Origin: DASXKD01 sp963707905
GTDB taxonomy: Bacteria; Actinomycetota; Actinomycetes; Streptosporangiales; Streptosporangiaceae
Assembly: GCA_963707905.1 (NCBI GenBank)
Contig: CAVPSA010000043.1
Coordinates: forward strand, 103,044 to 167,043
Direction: 5' to 3'
Length of the DNA: 64,000 nt
Positions 1 to 7,214 of the stretch are shown piece by piece. The position numbers were made by a program, and so were the translations under genes. Below the pieces are notes generated by a model. That model searched no databases and had not been told where the DNA came from. It saw only the letters and a program-made list of their open reading frames with translations. Each line of letters starts with the position of its first letter. Position 1 is the first letter of the stretch.

Positions 1-138
1 GGGCAGCGGCGGGGCAGCAGCGCCGTTGCCAGCCGCACCGGCACCAGCCGCACCGGCACCAGCCGCACCGGCACCGGCCGCACCGGCAGCCGCGCCGCCG
101 TGGGCCGCACGGTGCCGAGACGACCTGGCGCGGCTCAT
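1..138 (-). CDS. Partial gene downstream of mycofactocin SDR, Ala/Gly-rich N-terminus
   Basis: The start codon overlaps the stop of the upstream SDR gene in an ATGA arrangement, and the frame stays open to the window edge, so only the first 46 residues are present. After a basic start (MSRARSSRHR) the sequence is a run of Ala and Gly made by 15-nt repeats on the DNA. The family cannot be recognised from this segment. By position in a mycofactocin operon it could be the creatininase-like mftE, the glycosyltransferase mftF or a partner dehydrogenase, but that is inference from gene order only. Confidence 0.55.
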   Translation of the reverse strand, partial: MSRARSSRHRAAHGGAAAGAAGAGAAGAGAAGAGAAGNGAAAPPLP

Positions 139-1082
139 AGCGCGAGGCCTCCGTCCACCGGCACGATGGCGCCGGTCATCCCGCTGCTCGCCGGGCTGGC
201 GAGGAAGGCCAGGACGGCGGCCACCTCGGCGGGGTCGAGCAGCCGCCGCATGGGCTGCTGACCGGCGAACGCCTGGGCCTCATCCAGCTCGTAGAGCCGG
301 GCGCTCTCGTCAAGGATCGGCGTCGCGGTCGAGCCGGGGCTGACCGCGTTCGCGGTGACGCCGCTGTCGGCCAGTTCAGCGGCGAGCGCTCGGATCAGCC
401 CGGCGACACCCGCCTTGGCCGCACAGTATGCGGCCAGCATCGGCAGCCCGCGGGTGGCCGCCGCGGACGCGACGGCAAGGAAGCGCCCGGACCTCGGGGC
501 CGGACGGCGCAGCAGCGCGGGGACCCCGGCCCGGGCCAGCGACAGCACCCCGCCGAGGTTGACGTCGAGCACGGCCTGTTGCTGGGCCAGCGGGACCTCC
601 CAGAGCGGGACCCCGCCGGCGATCACTCCCGCCACCGCGATCGCCGCGTCCAGGCCGCCCCAACGGTGCTCCGCCTCGGCCACCGCGGCGGCGACGGCCT
701 CCAGGTCGCGCACGTCGGCAATGAAGGGCTGCACCCGGCCCGGCCCGGCGCTCGCGTTCGCCTGGCGGACTACCGCGGCCAGGTCATCGGGGGTGGCCAT
801 CGGGTAAGGCAGCGCCGGGTCCTCGGCCGCGCTGTCCACGGCAAGGACCAGCCAGCCGGTGGCGGCCAGCGCCAGCACGGTCGCTGCCCCGATGCCGCGC
901 GCCGCGCCGGTGACCACCGCGACCCGCCCGGCCGCCCCAGAACTCCGCCCGGCCGCCCCAGAACTCCGGCCGGCCGCCCCAGAACTCCGCCCGGCCGCCC
1001 CAGATATCCCGCCGGCCGCCCCAGAACTCCGGCCGGCCGCGCCGGGGCTCCCGCCGTGCGGCCCGGCGCTCCCGGATGCCAT
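135..1082 (-). CDS. Mycofactocin-coupled SDR family oxidoreductase
   Basis: This is a 315-residue short-chain dehydrogenase. It has the nucleotide-binding motif TGAARGIGAA near residue 58 and the catalytic YCAAK motif. An extra loop after the second beta strand (around VDSAAEDPALPYP) is typical of SDRs that keep NAD bound and depend on mycofactocin to be reoxidised. The likely role is oxidation of an alcohol with electrons passed to mycofactocin. The first 52 residues are unusual: they are six seven-residue repeats of the type GRSSGAA. A GAGGTAGGCC ribosome binding site directly before the ATG supports translation of this extension. The gene follows mftC in the same direction. Substrate unknown. 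Confidence 0.85.
   Translation of the reverse strand: MASGSAGPHGGSPGAAGRSSGAAGGISGAAGRSSGAAGRSSGAAGRSSGAAGRVAVVTGAARGIGAATVLALAATGWLVLAVDSAAEDPALPYPMATPDDLAAVVRQANASAGPGRVQPFIADVRDLEAVAAAVAEAEHRWGGLDAAIAVAGVIAGGVPLWEVPLAQQQAVLDVNLGGVLSLARAGVPALLRRPAPRSGRFLAVASAAATRGLPMLAAYCAAKAGVAGLIRALAAELADSGVTANAVSPGSTATPILDESARLYELDEAQAFAGQQPMRRLLDPAEVAAVLAFLASPASSGMTGAIVPVDGGLAL
930..1055 (-). repeat. Six 21-nt tandem repeats coding GRSSGAA heptads
   Basis: Six in-frame 21-nt units encode residues 10 to 51 of the SDR. Four read GRSSGAA and two are variants (GGSPGAA and GGISGAA). The units are nearly identical at the DNA level, which suggests recent expansion by slippage. They form a flexible low-complexity leader ahead of the Rossmann fold. 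Confidence 0.85.
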
Positions 1083-1152
1083 GGCCTACCTCACCGGCCA
1101 GCGCCGCAGCCCGCGACGCGCGGCATCCACCGGGACGCCGGCCAGCACCGGC

Positions 1153-2379
1153 TCAGCGCTCCGGGACGAACCCGGCCAGCGGGTTCGCGTTGCAGGCGGT
1201 CACCGGCGGTCGGGCCGCGGTCACCGGCGGGCGGGCCAGCAACGTGAGCGGGACCGGCCGGCGCTCCCCGGCCCGGTACGGGGCCGTCCGGTGTGAATGG
1301 TCGGGTGACGGCCGCGGCGCAGCGGCAGCCGCCGCGAGCGCCCGCTCGCCGTGGCCCCTGACACACTCCGGGTCCGGGCCGTCGAGCGGCAGCCCGGTGA
1401 AGAACTTCGCGGCCATGCAGCCGCCGCGGCAGCTCCCGAACGCCGGGCAGGACTCGCAGGCTCCCCCGGTCTGCGGGCGGCGCAGTTCGCTGAACAGCTC
1501 CGAGTGCTGCCACAGCCAGGCGAACCCGCCCGGATCACGCACATTCCCCGCCAGAAAGCTTGGGTGGATGGCGAAGGGGCAGGCGTACACGTCGCCGACC
1601 GGGTCGATGAGGCAGACGACCCGCCCGGCACCGCACAGGTTGAGCCCGGGCAGCGCGGCGCCATAGCCGCTGAGGTGGAAGAACGAATCGCCGGTGAGCA
1701 CGTCCGTGCCGTGGGCCACCAGCCAGTCGTACAGTTCGCGCTGCTGGCCGGGGTGCAGGTGCAGTTCGTCCCAGACGTCGGCGCCGCGGCCTGACGGCCG
1801 CAGCCTGGTAATCCGGAGCTGCGCGCCGAACCGGTCAGCGATGTCCTTGAATGCGTCGAGCTGGCCGACGTTGTGCCGGGTCATCACCACCGAGATCTTG
1901 AAGCCGGCGAACCCGGCGTCGGCCAGATTCCCCATCGCGCGCAGCGCGACCTGGTAAGAACCGCGGCCACGAACCGCGTCATTCACCTCGGGGGTCGCGC
2001 CGTCCAGGGAGATCTGCACGTCCACGTAGTCCCGGCCGGCCAGCCTGCGGGCCGCCTCCGGTGTGAGCTTCACGCCGTTGGTGGAGAACTTGACGCCGAC
2101 GTCATGGCCGGTCGCGTAGTCCACGAGTGCCCAGAAGTCGGGCCGGACGGTCGGCTCGCCGCCGCCGATGTTGACGTAGAAGACCTGCATCCGCTGCAGT
2201 TCGTCGATGACCGCCATGCATTCGGCGGTCGTCAGCTCCCGCGGGTCCCGCCGCCCCGAACTGGACAGGCAATGCACGCAGGACAGGTTGCAGGCATAGG
2301 TCAGTTCCCAGGTCAGGCAGATCGGCGCCTGCAACCCGCGGGCGAATTGTTCGGCCAACGGCAACGGCGCCGCGCTCAT
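1153..2379 (-). CDS. mftC: Mycofactocin radical SAM maturase MftC
   Basis: This 408-residue radical SAM enzyme oxidatively decarboxylates the C-terminal tyrosine of MftA and then cross-links it to valine. The radical SAM cluster ligands are C30, C34 and C37 (CNLSCVHC). A C-terminal SPASM region holds further cysteines (CGAGRVVC, CPFAIHP, CESCPAFGSCRGGC) for auxiliary Fe-S clusters. The end CNANPLAGF resembles the conserved MftC tail; just before it lies a doubled RPPVTA segment. The start was placed at 2379 because it makes an ATGA overlap with the stop of mftB. The gene belongs to the mftABC-SDR operon on the minus strand. Confidence 0.95.
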   Translation of the reverse strand: MSAAPLPLAEQFARGLQAPICLTWELTYACNLSCVHCLSSSGRRDPRELTTAECMAVIDELQRMQVFYVNIGGGEPTVRPDFWALVDYATGHDVGVKFSTNGVKLTPEAARRLAGRDYVDVQISLDGATPEVNDAVRGRGSYQVALRAMGNLADAGFAGFKISVVMTRHNVGQLDAFKDIADRFGAQLRITRLRPSGRGADVWDELHLHPGQQRELYDWLVAHGTDVLTGDSFFHLSGYGAALPGLNLCGAGRVVCLIDPVGDVYACPFAIHPSFLAGNVRDPGGFAWLWQHSELFSELRRPQTGGACESCPAFGSCRGGCMAAKFFTGLPLDGPDPECVRGHGERALAAAAAAPRPSPDHSHRTAPYRAGERRPVPLTLLARPPVTAARPPVTACNANPLAGFVPER

Positions 2380-2681
2380 ACGGCCCCCCGTTTGCAGATC
2401 ATCCGTGACGCCGCCAGGGTCTGCAGGGCATGTGCGTAACGCATCAAATCCTCGGCCTGTACACCGGCGGCCGTGCACGCGGCCCGGGCGCTCGGCTGCG
2501 CGCCGAGCGAGCGCACCACCGCGAGCAGCGCCGGGCTTTTCAGGAACGAGAGCTGCCGCGTGCCGAAGTGATAGAGCAGCGCGCCGAACGCTTCGGGGCG
2601 GACCCGTACCTGGGCGTCCAGCTGCCAGGGCACGTCCAGGTCGAACTGCCCCACGGGCTCAGTAGACGCCGCACATGCCAT
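2376..2681 (-). CDS. mftB: Mycofactocin peptide chaperone MftB
   Basis: This is a 101-residue PqqD-like peptide-binding protein that presents MftA to MftC. The diagnostic stretch FGALLYHFGTRQLSFLK is present, followed by a helical winged-helix-like region. The start at 2681 lies inside mftA (23-nt overlap) and was chosen because GAGGAGGT sits 8 nt upstream, within the codons for the Val-Glu-Glu-Val of MftA. A GTG at 2654 is an alternative but has no clear ribosome binding site. Its end overlaps mftC by 4 nt, implying translational coupling of all three genes. Confidence 0.93.
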   Translation of the reverse strand: MACAASTEPVGQFDLDVPWQLDAQVRVRPEAFGALLYHFGTRQLSFLKSPALLAVVRSLGAQPSARAACTAAGVQAEDLMRYAHALQTLAASRMICKRGAV

Positions 2682-2793
2682 CGATGGATACCTCCTCGAC
2701 GAGGACATCGTCGGCCAGGTCGCTGGCCAGGTCGTCGCCGGAGGCGGTGGCGGCCGCCTCGTCGGTCAGCTCGGCGGTGGCGCTGTCGGCCAT
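2659..2793 (-). CDS. mftA: Mycofactocin precursor peptide MftA
   Basis: This 44-residue peptide ends in IDGMCGVY, the hallmark C-terminus of the mycofactocin precursor. Its last Val-Tyr pair is the part converted into the redox cofactor. The leader is acidic and Ala-rich and contains a VEEVS segment before the core, as in other MftA peptides. It lies first in the minus-strand operon, directly before mftB, and faces mftR across a palindromic operator. AAAGGAGCC lies just before the ATG. Confidence 0.95.
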   Translation of the reverse strand: MADSATAELTDEAAATASGDDLASDLADDVLVEEVSIDGMCGVY

Positions 2794-2819
2794 GGTGGCT
2801 CCTTTGCGGCGCGGATACG

Positions 2820-2852
2820 GCTTATATTCGTCACAGTGTGCCGAATATAAGC
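2820..2852. promoter_or_regulatory. Palindromic operator between mftA and mftR
   Basis: A perfect inverted repeat has 11-bp arms GCTTATATTCG and CGAATATAAGC separated by 11 bp. It lies 26 bp upstream of the mftA start and 45 bp upstream of mftR, in an otherwise very GC-rich region. The position and symmetry fit binding of the TetR-family MftR dimer to control both divergent promoters. The AT-rich arms could overlap the -10 elements. Confidence 0.8.
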
Positions 2853-2897
2853 AGGCTAACAGGCAGCATGCTGGGACGGGAGAGGGGAAACCGGCCG

Positions 2898-3566
2898 ATG
2901 AGCGTGGCTGCGCGTCCCGCCAGGGCCCGGCGCCGCGGGCGGCCGCCCGGCACCAGCCGGCGCGAACTGGAAGTCATTGCGCTACGACTATTCACGGCCA
3001 ACGGATTCGAGGAAACAACGGTCGACCAGATAGCTGCCGGGGCGGGGGTCAGCAGGCGGGCGTTCTTCCGTTACTTCGATTCGAAGCCGGATGTGCTGTG
3101 GGGGGACTTCGACACCGAGGTCGCCACCATCCGCGCTCTGCTGGATGAGGTCCCGGCCGGTCTGCCGGTGATGGAGGCGGTGCGGCAGGCGGTACTCGCG
3201 GCCAATCACTACCGGGCAGCCGACGTGCCCGAGTTGCGCGCCCGGATGGCGCTGATCGGGTCCGTGCCCGCGCTGATGGCCAGCGCCGCGGTGCACTACG
3301 ACGCGTGGGAGCGCGCCGTCAGCGATTTCGTGGCGCGCCGCACCGGGCAGCCAGCCGACTCGCTGTATCCGCTGGCTGTGGGCCGCGCCACCCTGGCGGC
3401 CTGCCGGGCCGGCTACGACCGGTGGGTCGTGCACGCCGATGCCGATCTCACCGTGTACCTCGATGCCGCCCTCCGCGCGCTCGCCGCCGGCTTCGCCGGC
3501 CACGCCCTCACCGAGGAGCCCCGCGGCGCGGGCCGCACCGTCACGGCAGCCCGCTGCCCTCGCTAG
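2898..3566 (+). CDS. mftR: Mycofactocin system TetR-family regulator MftR
   Basis: This 222-residue TetR regulator has an N-terminal helix-turn-helix around residues 35 to 60 (TTVDQIAAGAGVSRRAFFRYF) after a very basic arm (ARPARARRRGRPP). In mycobacteria MftR represses the mycofactocin operon and is released by long-chain acyl-CoA; the same role is inferred here. The start at 2898 follows GAGAGGGG. It is divergent from mftA, with the palindrome in between, and mftD follows 15 bp downstream. Having mftR and mftD together, away from mftABC, is not the usual gene order. Confidence 0.9.
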   Translation: MSVAARPARARRRGRPPGTSRRELEVIALRLFTANGFEETTVDQIAAGAGVSRRAFFRYFDSKPDVLWGDFDTEVATIRALLDEVPAGLPVMEAVRQAVLAANHYRAADVPELRARMALIGSVPALMASAAVHYDAWERAVSDFVARRTGQPADSLYPLAVGRATLAACRAGYDRWVVHADADLTVYLDAALRALAAGFAGHALTEEPRGAGRTVTAARCPR

Positions 3567-3581
3567 TCAGGAGATCCCGAG

Positions 3582-4760
3582 ATGGCAAGCACCAGAGACT
3601 GGTTCGAGACGGTCGCCGAGGCACAGCGCCGGGCCAGGCGGCGGCTGCCCCGGTCGGTGTACTTCGCCGTGGTGGCCGGCGCCGAGGCGGGCGTGACCAT
3701 GAACGACAACGTCAGGGCGTTCGCCGAACTCGGCTTCCGGCCACACGTAGCCGGGCTGCCCGCGGAACGTCAGCTCGCCACCACCGTCATGGGCCAGGAG
3801 GTCAGCCTTCCGGTGCTGCTCTCCCCCACCGGGGTGCAGGCGGTGCATCCGGACGGCGAGGTCGCGGTGGCGCGGGCGGCGGCCGCCGCCGGAACGGTCA
3901 TGGGCCTGTCCTCCTTCGCGTCCAAGCCCGTCGAGGAGGTCAGCAAGGCCACGGACAAGCTGTTCTTCCAGTGCTACTGGGCGGGCAGCCGCGACGACAT
4001 CCTGGCCCGGGCGCAGCGGGCCCGGGCGGCCGGCGCCAAGGGGCTCATCGTCACGCTCGACTGGGTCTTCGGCACCCGCCGCGACTGGGGCAGCCCCTGG
4101 ATCCCGGAGCACCTGGATATCCAGGCCATGGTGCGGCACGTCCCGCAGGTCATGGTCAGGCCGGTCTACCTGGCCCGCTGGCTGCGCAGCGGCTCCCTGC
4201 CCGACCTGGGCGTGCCCAACTCCGCCGCCCGCGACGGGCAGATCCCCAGTTTCTTCGGCGCCTACGGCCAGTGGCTGGGCTCGGCCCCGGCCACCTGGGA
4301 GGACCTCGCCTGGCTGCGCCAGCAGTGGGACGCCCCGTTCATGATCAAAGGCATCACCCGGCCGGATGACGCGCGCCGCGCCGTCGACATCGGCGCCACG
4401 GCGATCTCGGTCTCCAACCACGGCGGCAACAACCTCGACTCCACCCCGGCGACCATCCGCTGCTTGCCGGCCGTGGCCGATGCCGTCGGGGACCAGCTCG
4501 AAGTCCTGCTCGACGGAGGCATCCGGCGCGGCAGCGACGTCGTCAAGGCCCTCGCCCTCGGCGCACGCGCGGTGATGATCGGCCGCCCCTACCTGTGGGG
4601 CCTGGCCGCGAACGGGGAACGCGGCGTCAGCAACGTGCTGGAGATCCTGCGCCAGGGCATCAGCGAGACGCTCTACGGGCTGGGCAAGGCCTCCATCCAC
4701 GACCTGACCCGCGACGACGTCATCGTGCCTGACGGCTTCACGCTCACCCAGAAACCCTGA
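3582..4760 (+). CDS. mftD: Pre-mycofactocin synthase MftD (FMN alpha-hydroxy acid oxidase family)
   Basis: This 392-residue FMN-dependent protein of the lactate/glycolate oxidase fold oxidatively deaminates the cyclised Val-Tyr dipeptide to give pre-mycofactocin. The N-terminal LPRSVYFAVVAGAEAG segment is family-specific, and the active-site histidine lies in SNHGGNNLD near residue 279. The phosphate-binding end DGGIRRGSDVVKALALGA is intact. The gene starts 15 bp after mftR behind CAGGAG and is likely cotranscribed with it. Confidence 0.93.
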   Translation: MASTRDWFETVAEAQRRARRRLPRSVYFAVVAGAEAGVTMNDNVRAFAELGFRPHVAGLPAERQLATTVMGQEVSLPVLLSPTGVQAVHPDGEVAVARAAAAAGTVMGLSSFASKPVEEVSKATDKLFFQCYWAGSRDDILARAQRARAAGAKGLIVTLDWVFGTRRDWGSPWIPEHLDIQAMVRHVPQVMVRPVYLARWLRSGSLPDLGVPNSAARDGQIPSFFGAYGQWLGSAPATWEDLAWLRQQWDAPFMIKGITRPDDARRAVDIGATAISVSNHGGNNLDSTPATIRCLPAVADAVGDQLEVLLDGGIRRGSDVVKALALGARAVMIGRPYLWGLAANGERGVSNVLEILRQGISETLYGLGKASIHDLTRDDVIVPDGFTLTQKP

Positions 4761-4793
4761 CCAGCAACGCCCAATTCGCCAACCGCGGCGCGC

Positions 4794-5279
4794 TCAGTCC
4801 CTGAGCTTGCGGAGGATCCGGGCCAGGTGGGCACGGTCCGTGGCGCTGAGCCGGCCGAAGACCCGCTCGGCCTCGGTCCCGCGGGCCGCGCGGATCGCGT
4901 CGAGGACCCCCGCGCCGTGCTCGGTCAGGCCAACCAGCGTGGCCCGGCGGTCGGCCGGGTCAGGGCGGCGCTCGGCCAGGCCACGGGCCTCAAGGGTGTC
5001 GGCCACCTCGGTGACCGAACGCGGGGCGATGCGCAGGTGCTCGGACAGTTCCGACAGGCGCATGTCCCCGTAATGCCCGAGCACGCGCAGCGCCCGGAAG
5101 GCAGAAGGCGTGATGTCCCAGGGGGCCAGCGCCTCGTGGGAGGTCTCCCGCAGCCGCCGCGCCACGGACCGGAAGGCCTCCGACAACGACTCGTCGGCGC
5201 CCGGATCACGCGGGGCGCCCCCGGCCGCAGGCACCGCCACTGCAGCCGGATCGCGCGCACCCGCCGCGTCGTGACTCAC
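4794..5279 (-). CDS. MarR-family transcriptional regulator
   Basis: This 161-residue winged-helix regulator has the MarR core: helices SAFRALRVLGHYGDMRLSEL and IAPRSVTEVADTLEARGL, then a wing with RRPDPADRRATLVGLTEHG. It is divergent from an ABC exporter gene, and the 87-bp gap between them holds symmetrical sites. The likely role is ligand-responsive repression of that transporter and of itself; the ligand is unknown. The first 25 residues are a disordered Ala/Pro tail. Confidence 0.88.
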   Translation of the reverse strand: MSHDAAGARDPAAVAVPAAGGAPRDPGADESLSEAFRSVARRLRETSHEALAPWDITPSAFRALRVLGHYGDMRLSELSEHLRIAPRSVTEVADTLEARGLAERRPDPADRRATLVGLTEHGAGVLDAIRAARGTEAERVFGRLSATDRAHLARILRKLRD

Positions 5280-5294
5280 CGGAATATCATAGCG

Positions 5295-5331
5295 ACAGTC
5301 ACTGTTGTAGCCTCATATTGAGGTAGCCTCA
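5295..5331. promoter_or_regulatory. Putative MarR operator cluster
   Basis: The divergent gap holds ACAGTCACTGT, a perfect palindrome about a central C, and CCTCATATTGAGG, a palindrome with a 3-bp centre. The nonamer GTAGCCTCA also occurs twice, at 5307 and 5323, 16 bp apart. Such short symmetrical AT-containing sites are typical of MarR dimers. Which one is bound is not known. Confidence 0.6.
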
Positions 5332-5366
5332 GTAATTCAGCCGGACGGAGAGAATCGGGGAACTTC

Positions 5367-7181
5367 TTGGCAGCACCACATACGAATCGGGACATCAGCG
5401 GCTCCGGGCGGATTCGCGGCGGACGGACCGTGACCGCAGCGGAGAAAGCGCAGGCACGTGAGGTGTCGCTACGCCGCATCGGCGCGCTGTTCACTCCCTA
5501 CCGATGGCAGCTCGGGTTCGTCACCGCGATCATCGTCGCCTCGTCCATCGTCGGGCTGGCCGCACCGTTCCTGCTCCGCGCGGTCATCGACACCGCGCTG
5601 CCGGAGAAGAACGTGCGGCTGCTGGTGTGGCTGGTGGCCGGCATGGTCGCCGTGGCCGCGATCACCTCGGCCTTCGGCGTGGTCCAGACCTGGGTCAGCA
5701 CCAAGGTGGGCCAGCACGTGATGCACGAACTGCGCACCAGGGTCTTCGCCCACCTGCAGCGCCAGTCCATCGCGTTCTTCACCCGCACCCGCACCGGCGA
5801 GGTCCAGTCCCGGATCCAGAACGACATCGGCGGCATGGAGTCGGTCGTGACGTCGACCGCGACCTCCATCGCCGCCAACTTCACCACCGCGATAGCCACC
5901 GCCGTGGCCATGGTCGCCCTGTCCTGGCGGTTGTCGCTCATCTCGCTGGTCGTCATGCCGCCGGCGGTCTACCTGACCCGCAAGGTCGCCCAGATGCGCC
6001 GGGCCATCACCACGCAGCAGCAGCGGGAACTGGCCGACCTCAACGTCACCATCGAGGAAGGCCTGTCGATCAACGCCATCCAGCTCGCCAAGACGATGGG
6101 GACCGGGCCGGCCCTGATCGAGCGGTTCACGCAGTCCTCGGCCCGCCTGATCGACCTGGAGCTGCGCTCCCAGCTCGCCGGGCGCTGGCGGATGGCCTCG
6201 CTGAGCGTCATCTTCGCCGCGATCCCCGCGATCATCTACCTTGCCGCCGGCCTGCCGGTGACGGCGGGCACCATCACCATCGGCACCCTGATCGCCTTCA
6301 CCACGCTGCAGAGCAGCCTGTTCCGCCCGATCACCGGCCTGCTCAACACCAGCGTCTCGGTCATCAGCTCGCTGGCGCTGTTCGCGCGGATCTTCGAGTA
6401 TCTGGACCTGCCGGTCGAGGTCGCCGATCCGGCGGACCCCGTCGAGCTTGACCCGGCCCAGGTCACCGGGCACGTCCGCGTCGAGGGCGTGAACTTCACC
6501 TATCCCGGCGCCGACCGCGCCGCCCTCTCCGGAATCGACCTGGACATCCCGGCCGGCGGCACGCTCGCGCTCGTCGGTGAGACCGGCTCCGGCAAGACCA
6601 CGCTCGGCTCGCTGATCGCCCGGCTGTATGACCCCAGCGGCGGCAGCGTCCGCATCGACGGCGTGGACATCCGCGACATGCGCCTGACCGACCTGGCCGC
6701 GGTGGTGGGCGTGGTCAGCCAGGAGACTTATCTGCTCCACACGACAGTCCGGGAGAATTTGCGTTACGCCAAGCCGGGCGCGACCGACGCCGAGATCGAG
6801 GATGCCGCCCGTGCGGCCCAGATTCATGACCTGATTGCCGGGCTGCCGGACGGCTACGACACGATGGTGGGCTCCCGCGGCCACCGGTTCTCCGGCGGGG
6901 AGAAGCAGCGCATCGCCATCGCCCGGACCTTGCTCCGCGACCCGTGCGTGCTGGTGCTCGACGAGGCGACCAGCGCCCTGGACACAGAAACCGAGCGCGC
7001 CGTCCAGCAGGCGTTCGACGCCCTCGCGAAGGGCCGCACCACCATCACCATCGCCCACCGGCTGTCCACCGTCCGCGACGCCGACCAGATCGTGGTCCTG
7101 GACCACGGCCGGATCGCCGAAGCGGGCACGCACACCAGCCTCATCTCCGGCAACGGCCGGTACGCGCTCCTCGCCGCATAG
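5367..7181 (+). CDS. ABC transporter, fused permease and ATPase (exporter type)
   Basis: This 604-residue half-transporter exporter has six transmembrane helices in roughly the first 340 residues, then a nucleotide-binding domain. Walker A (GETGSGKTT) lies near residue 403, the signature FSGGEKQR near 508, Walker B LVLDEATSALD near 528, and the switch His in IAHRLS. It should act as a dimer, exporting a drug or lipid-like substrate. Homodimer or not is unclear, since no partner gene is next to it. The start is a TTG; a GTG at 5430 is possible. Divergent MarR control suggests inducible multidrug or metabolite efflux. Confidence 0.9.
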   Translation: MAAPHTNRDISGSGRIRGGRTVTAAEKAQAREVSLRRIGALFTPYRWQLGFVTAIIVASSIVGLAAPFLLRAVIDTALPEKNVRLLVWLVAGMVAVAAITSAFGVVQTWVSTKVGQHVMHELRTRVFAHLQRQSIAFFTRTRTGEVQSRIQNDIGGMESVVTSTATSIAANFTTAIATAVAMVALSWRLSLISLVVMPPAVYLTRKVAQMRRAITTQQQRELADLNVTIEEGLSINAIQLAKTMGTGPALIERFTQSSARLIDLELRSQLAGRWRMASLSVIFAAIPAIIYLAAGLPVTAGTITIGTLIAFTTLQSSLFRPITGLLNTSVSVISSLALFARIFEYLDLPVEVADPADPVELDPAQVTGHVRVEGVNFTYPGADRAALSGIDLDIPAGGTLALVGETGSGKTTLGSLIARLYDPSGGSVRIDGVDIRDMRLTDLAAVVGVVSQETYLLHTTVRENLRYAKPGATDAEIEDAARAAQIHDLIAGLPDGYDTMVGSRGHRFSGGEKQRIAIARTLLRDPCVLVLDEATSALDTETERAVQQAFDALAKGRTTITIAHRLSTVRDADQIVVLDHGRIAEAGTHTSLISGNGRYALLAA

Positions 7182-7214
7182 GCCAGATCCGCGCCAAGCC
7201 AGGCGCGCAGTTGT

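Noticed and set aside
5469..7133. A 554-codon minus-strand frame opposite the ABC exporter
   Set aside because: The plus strand carries every ABC motif; the opposite frame has no recognisable fold and is a GC shadow.
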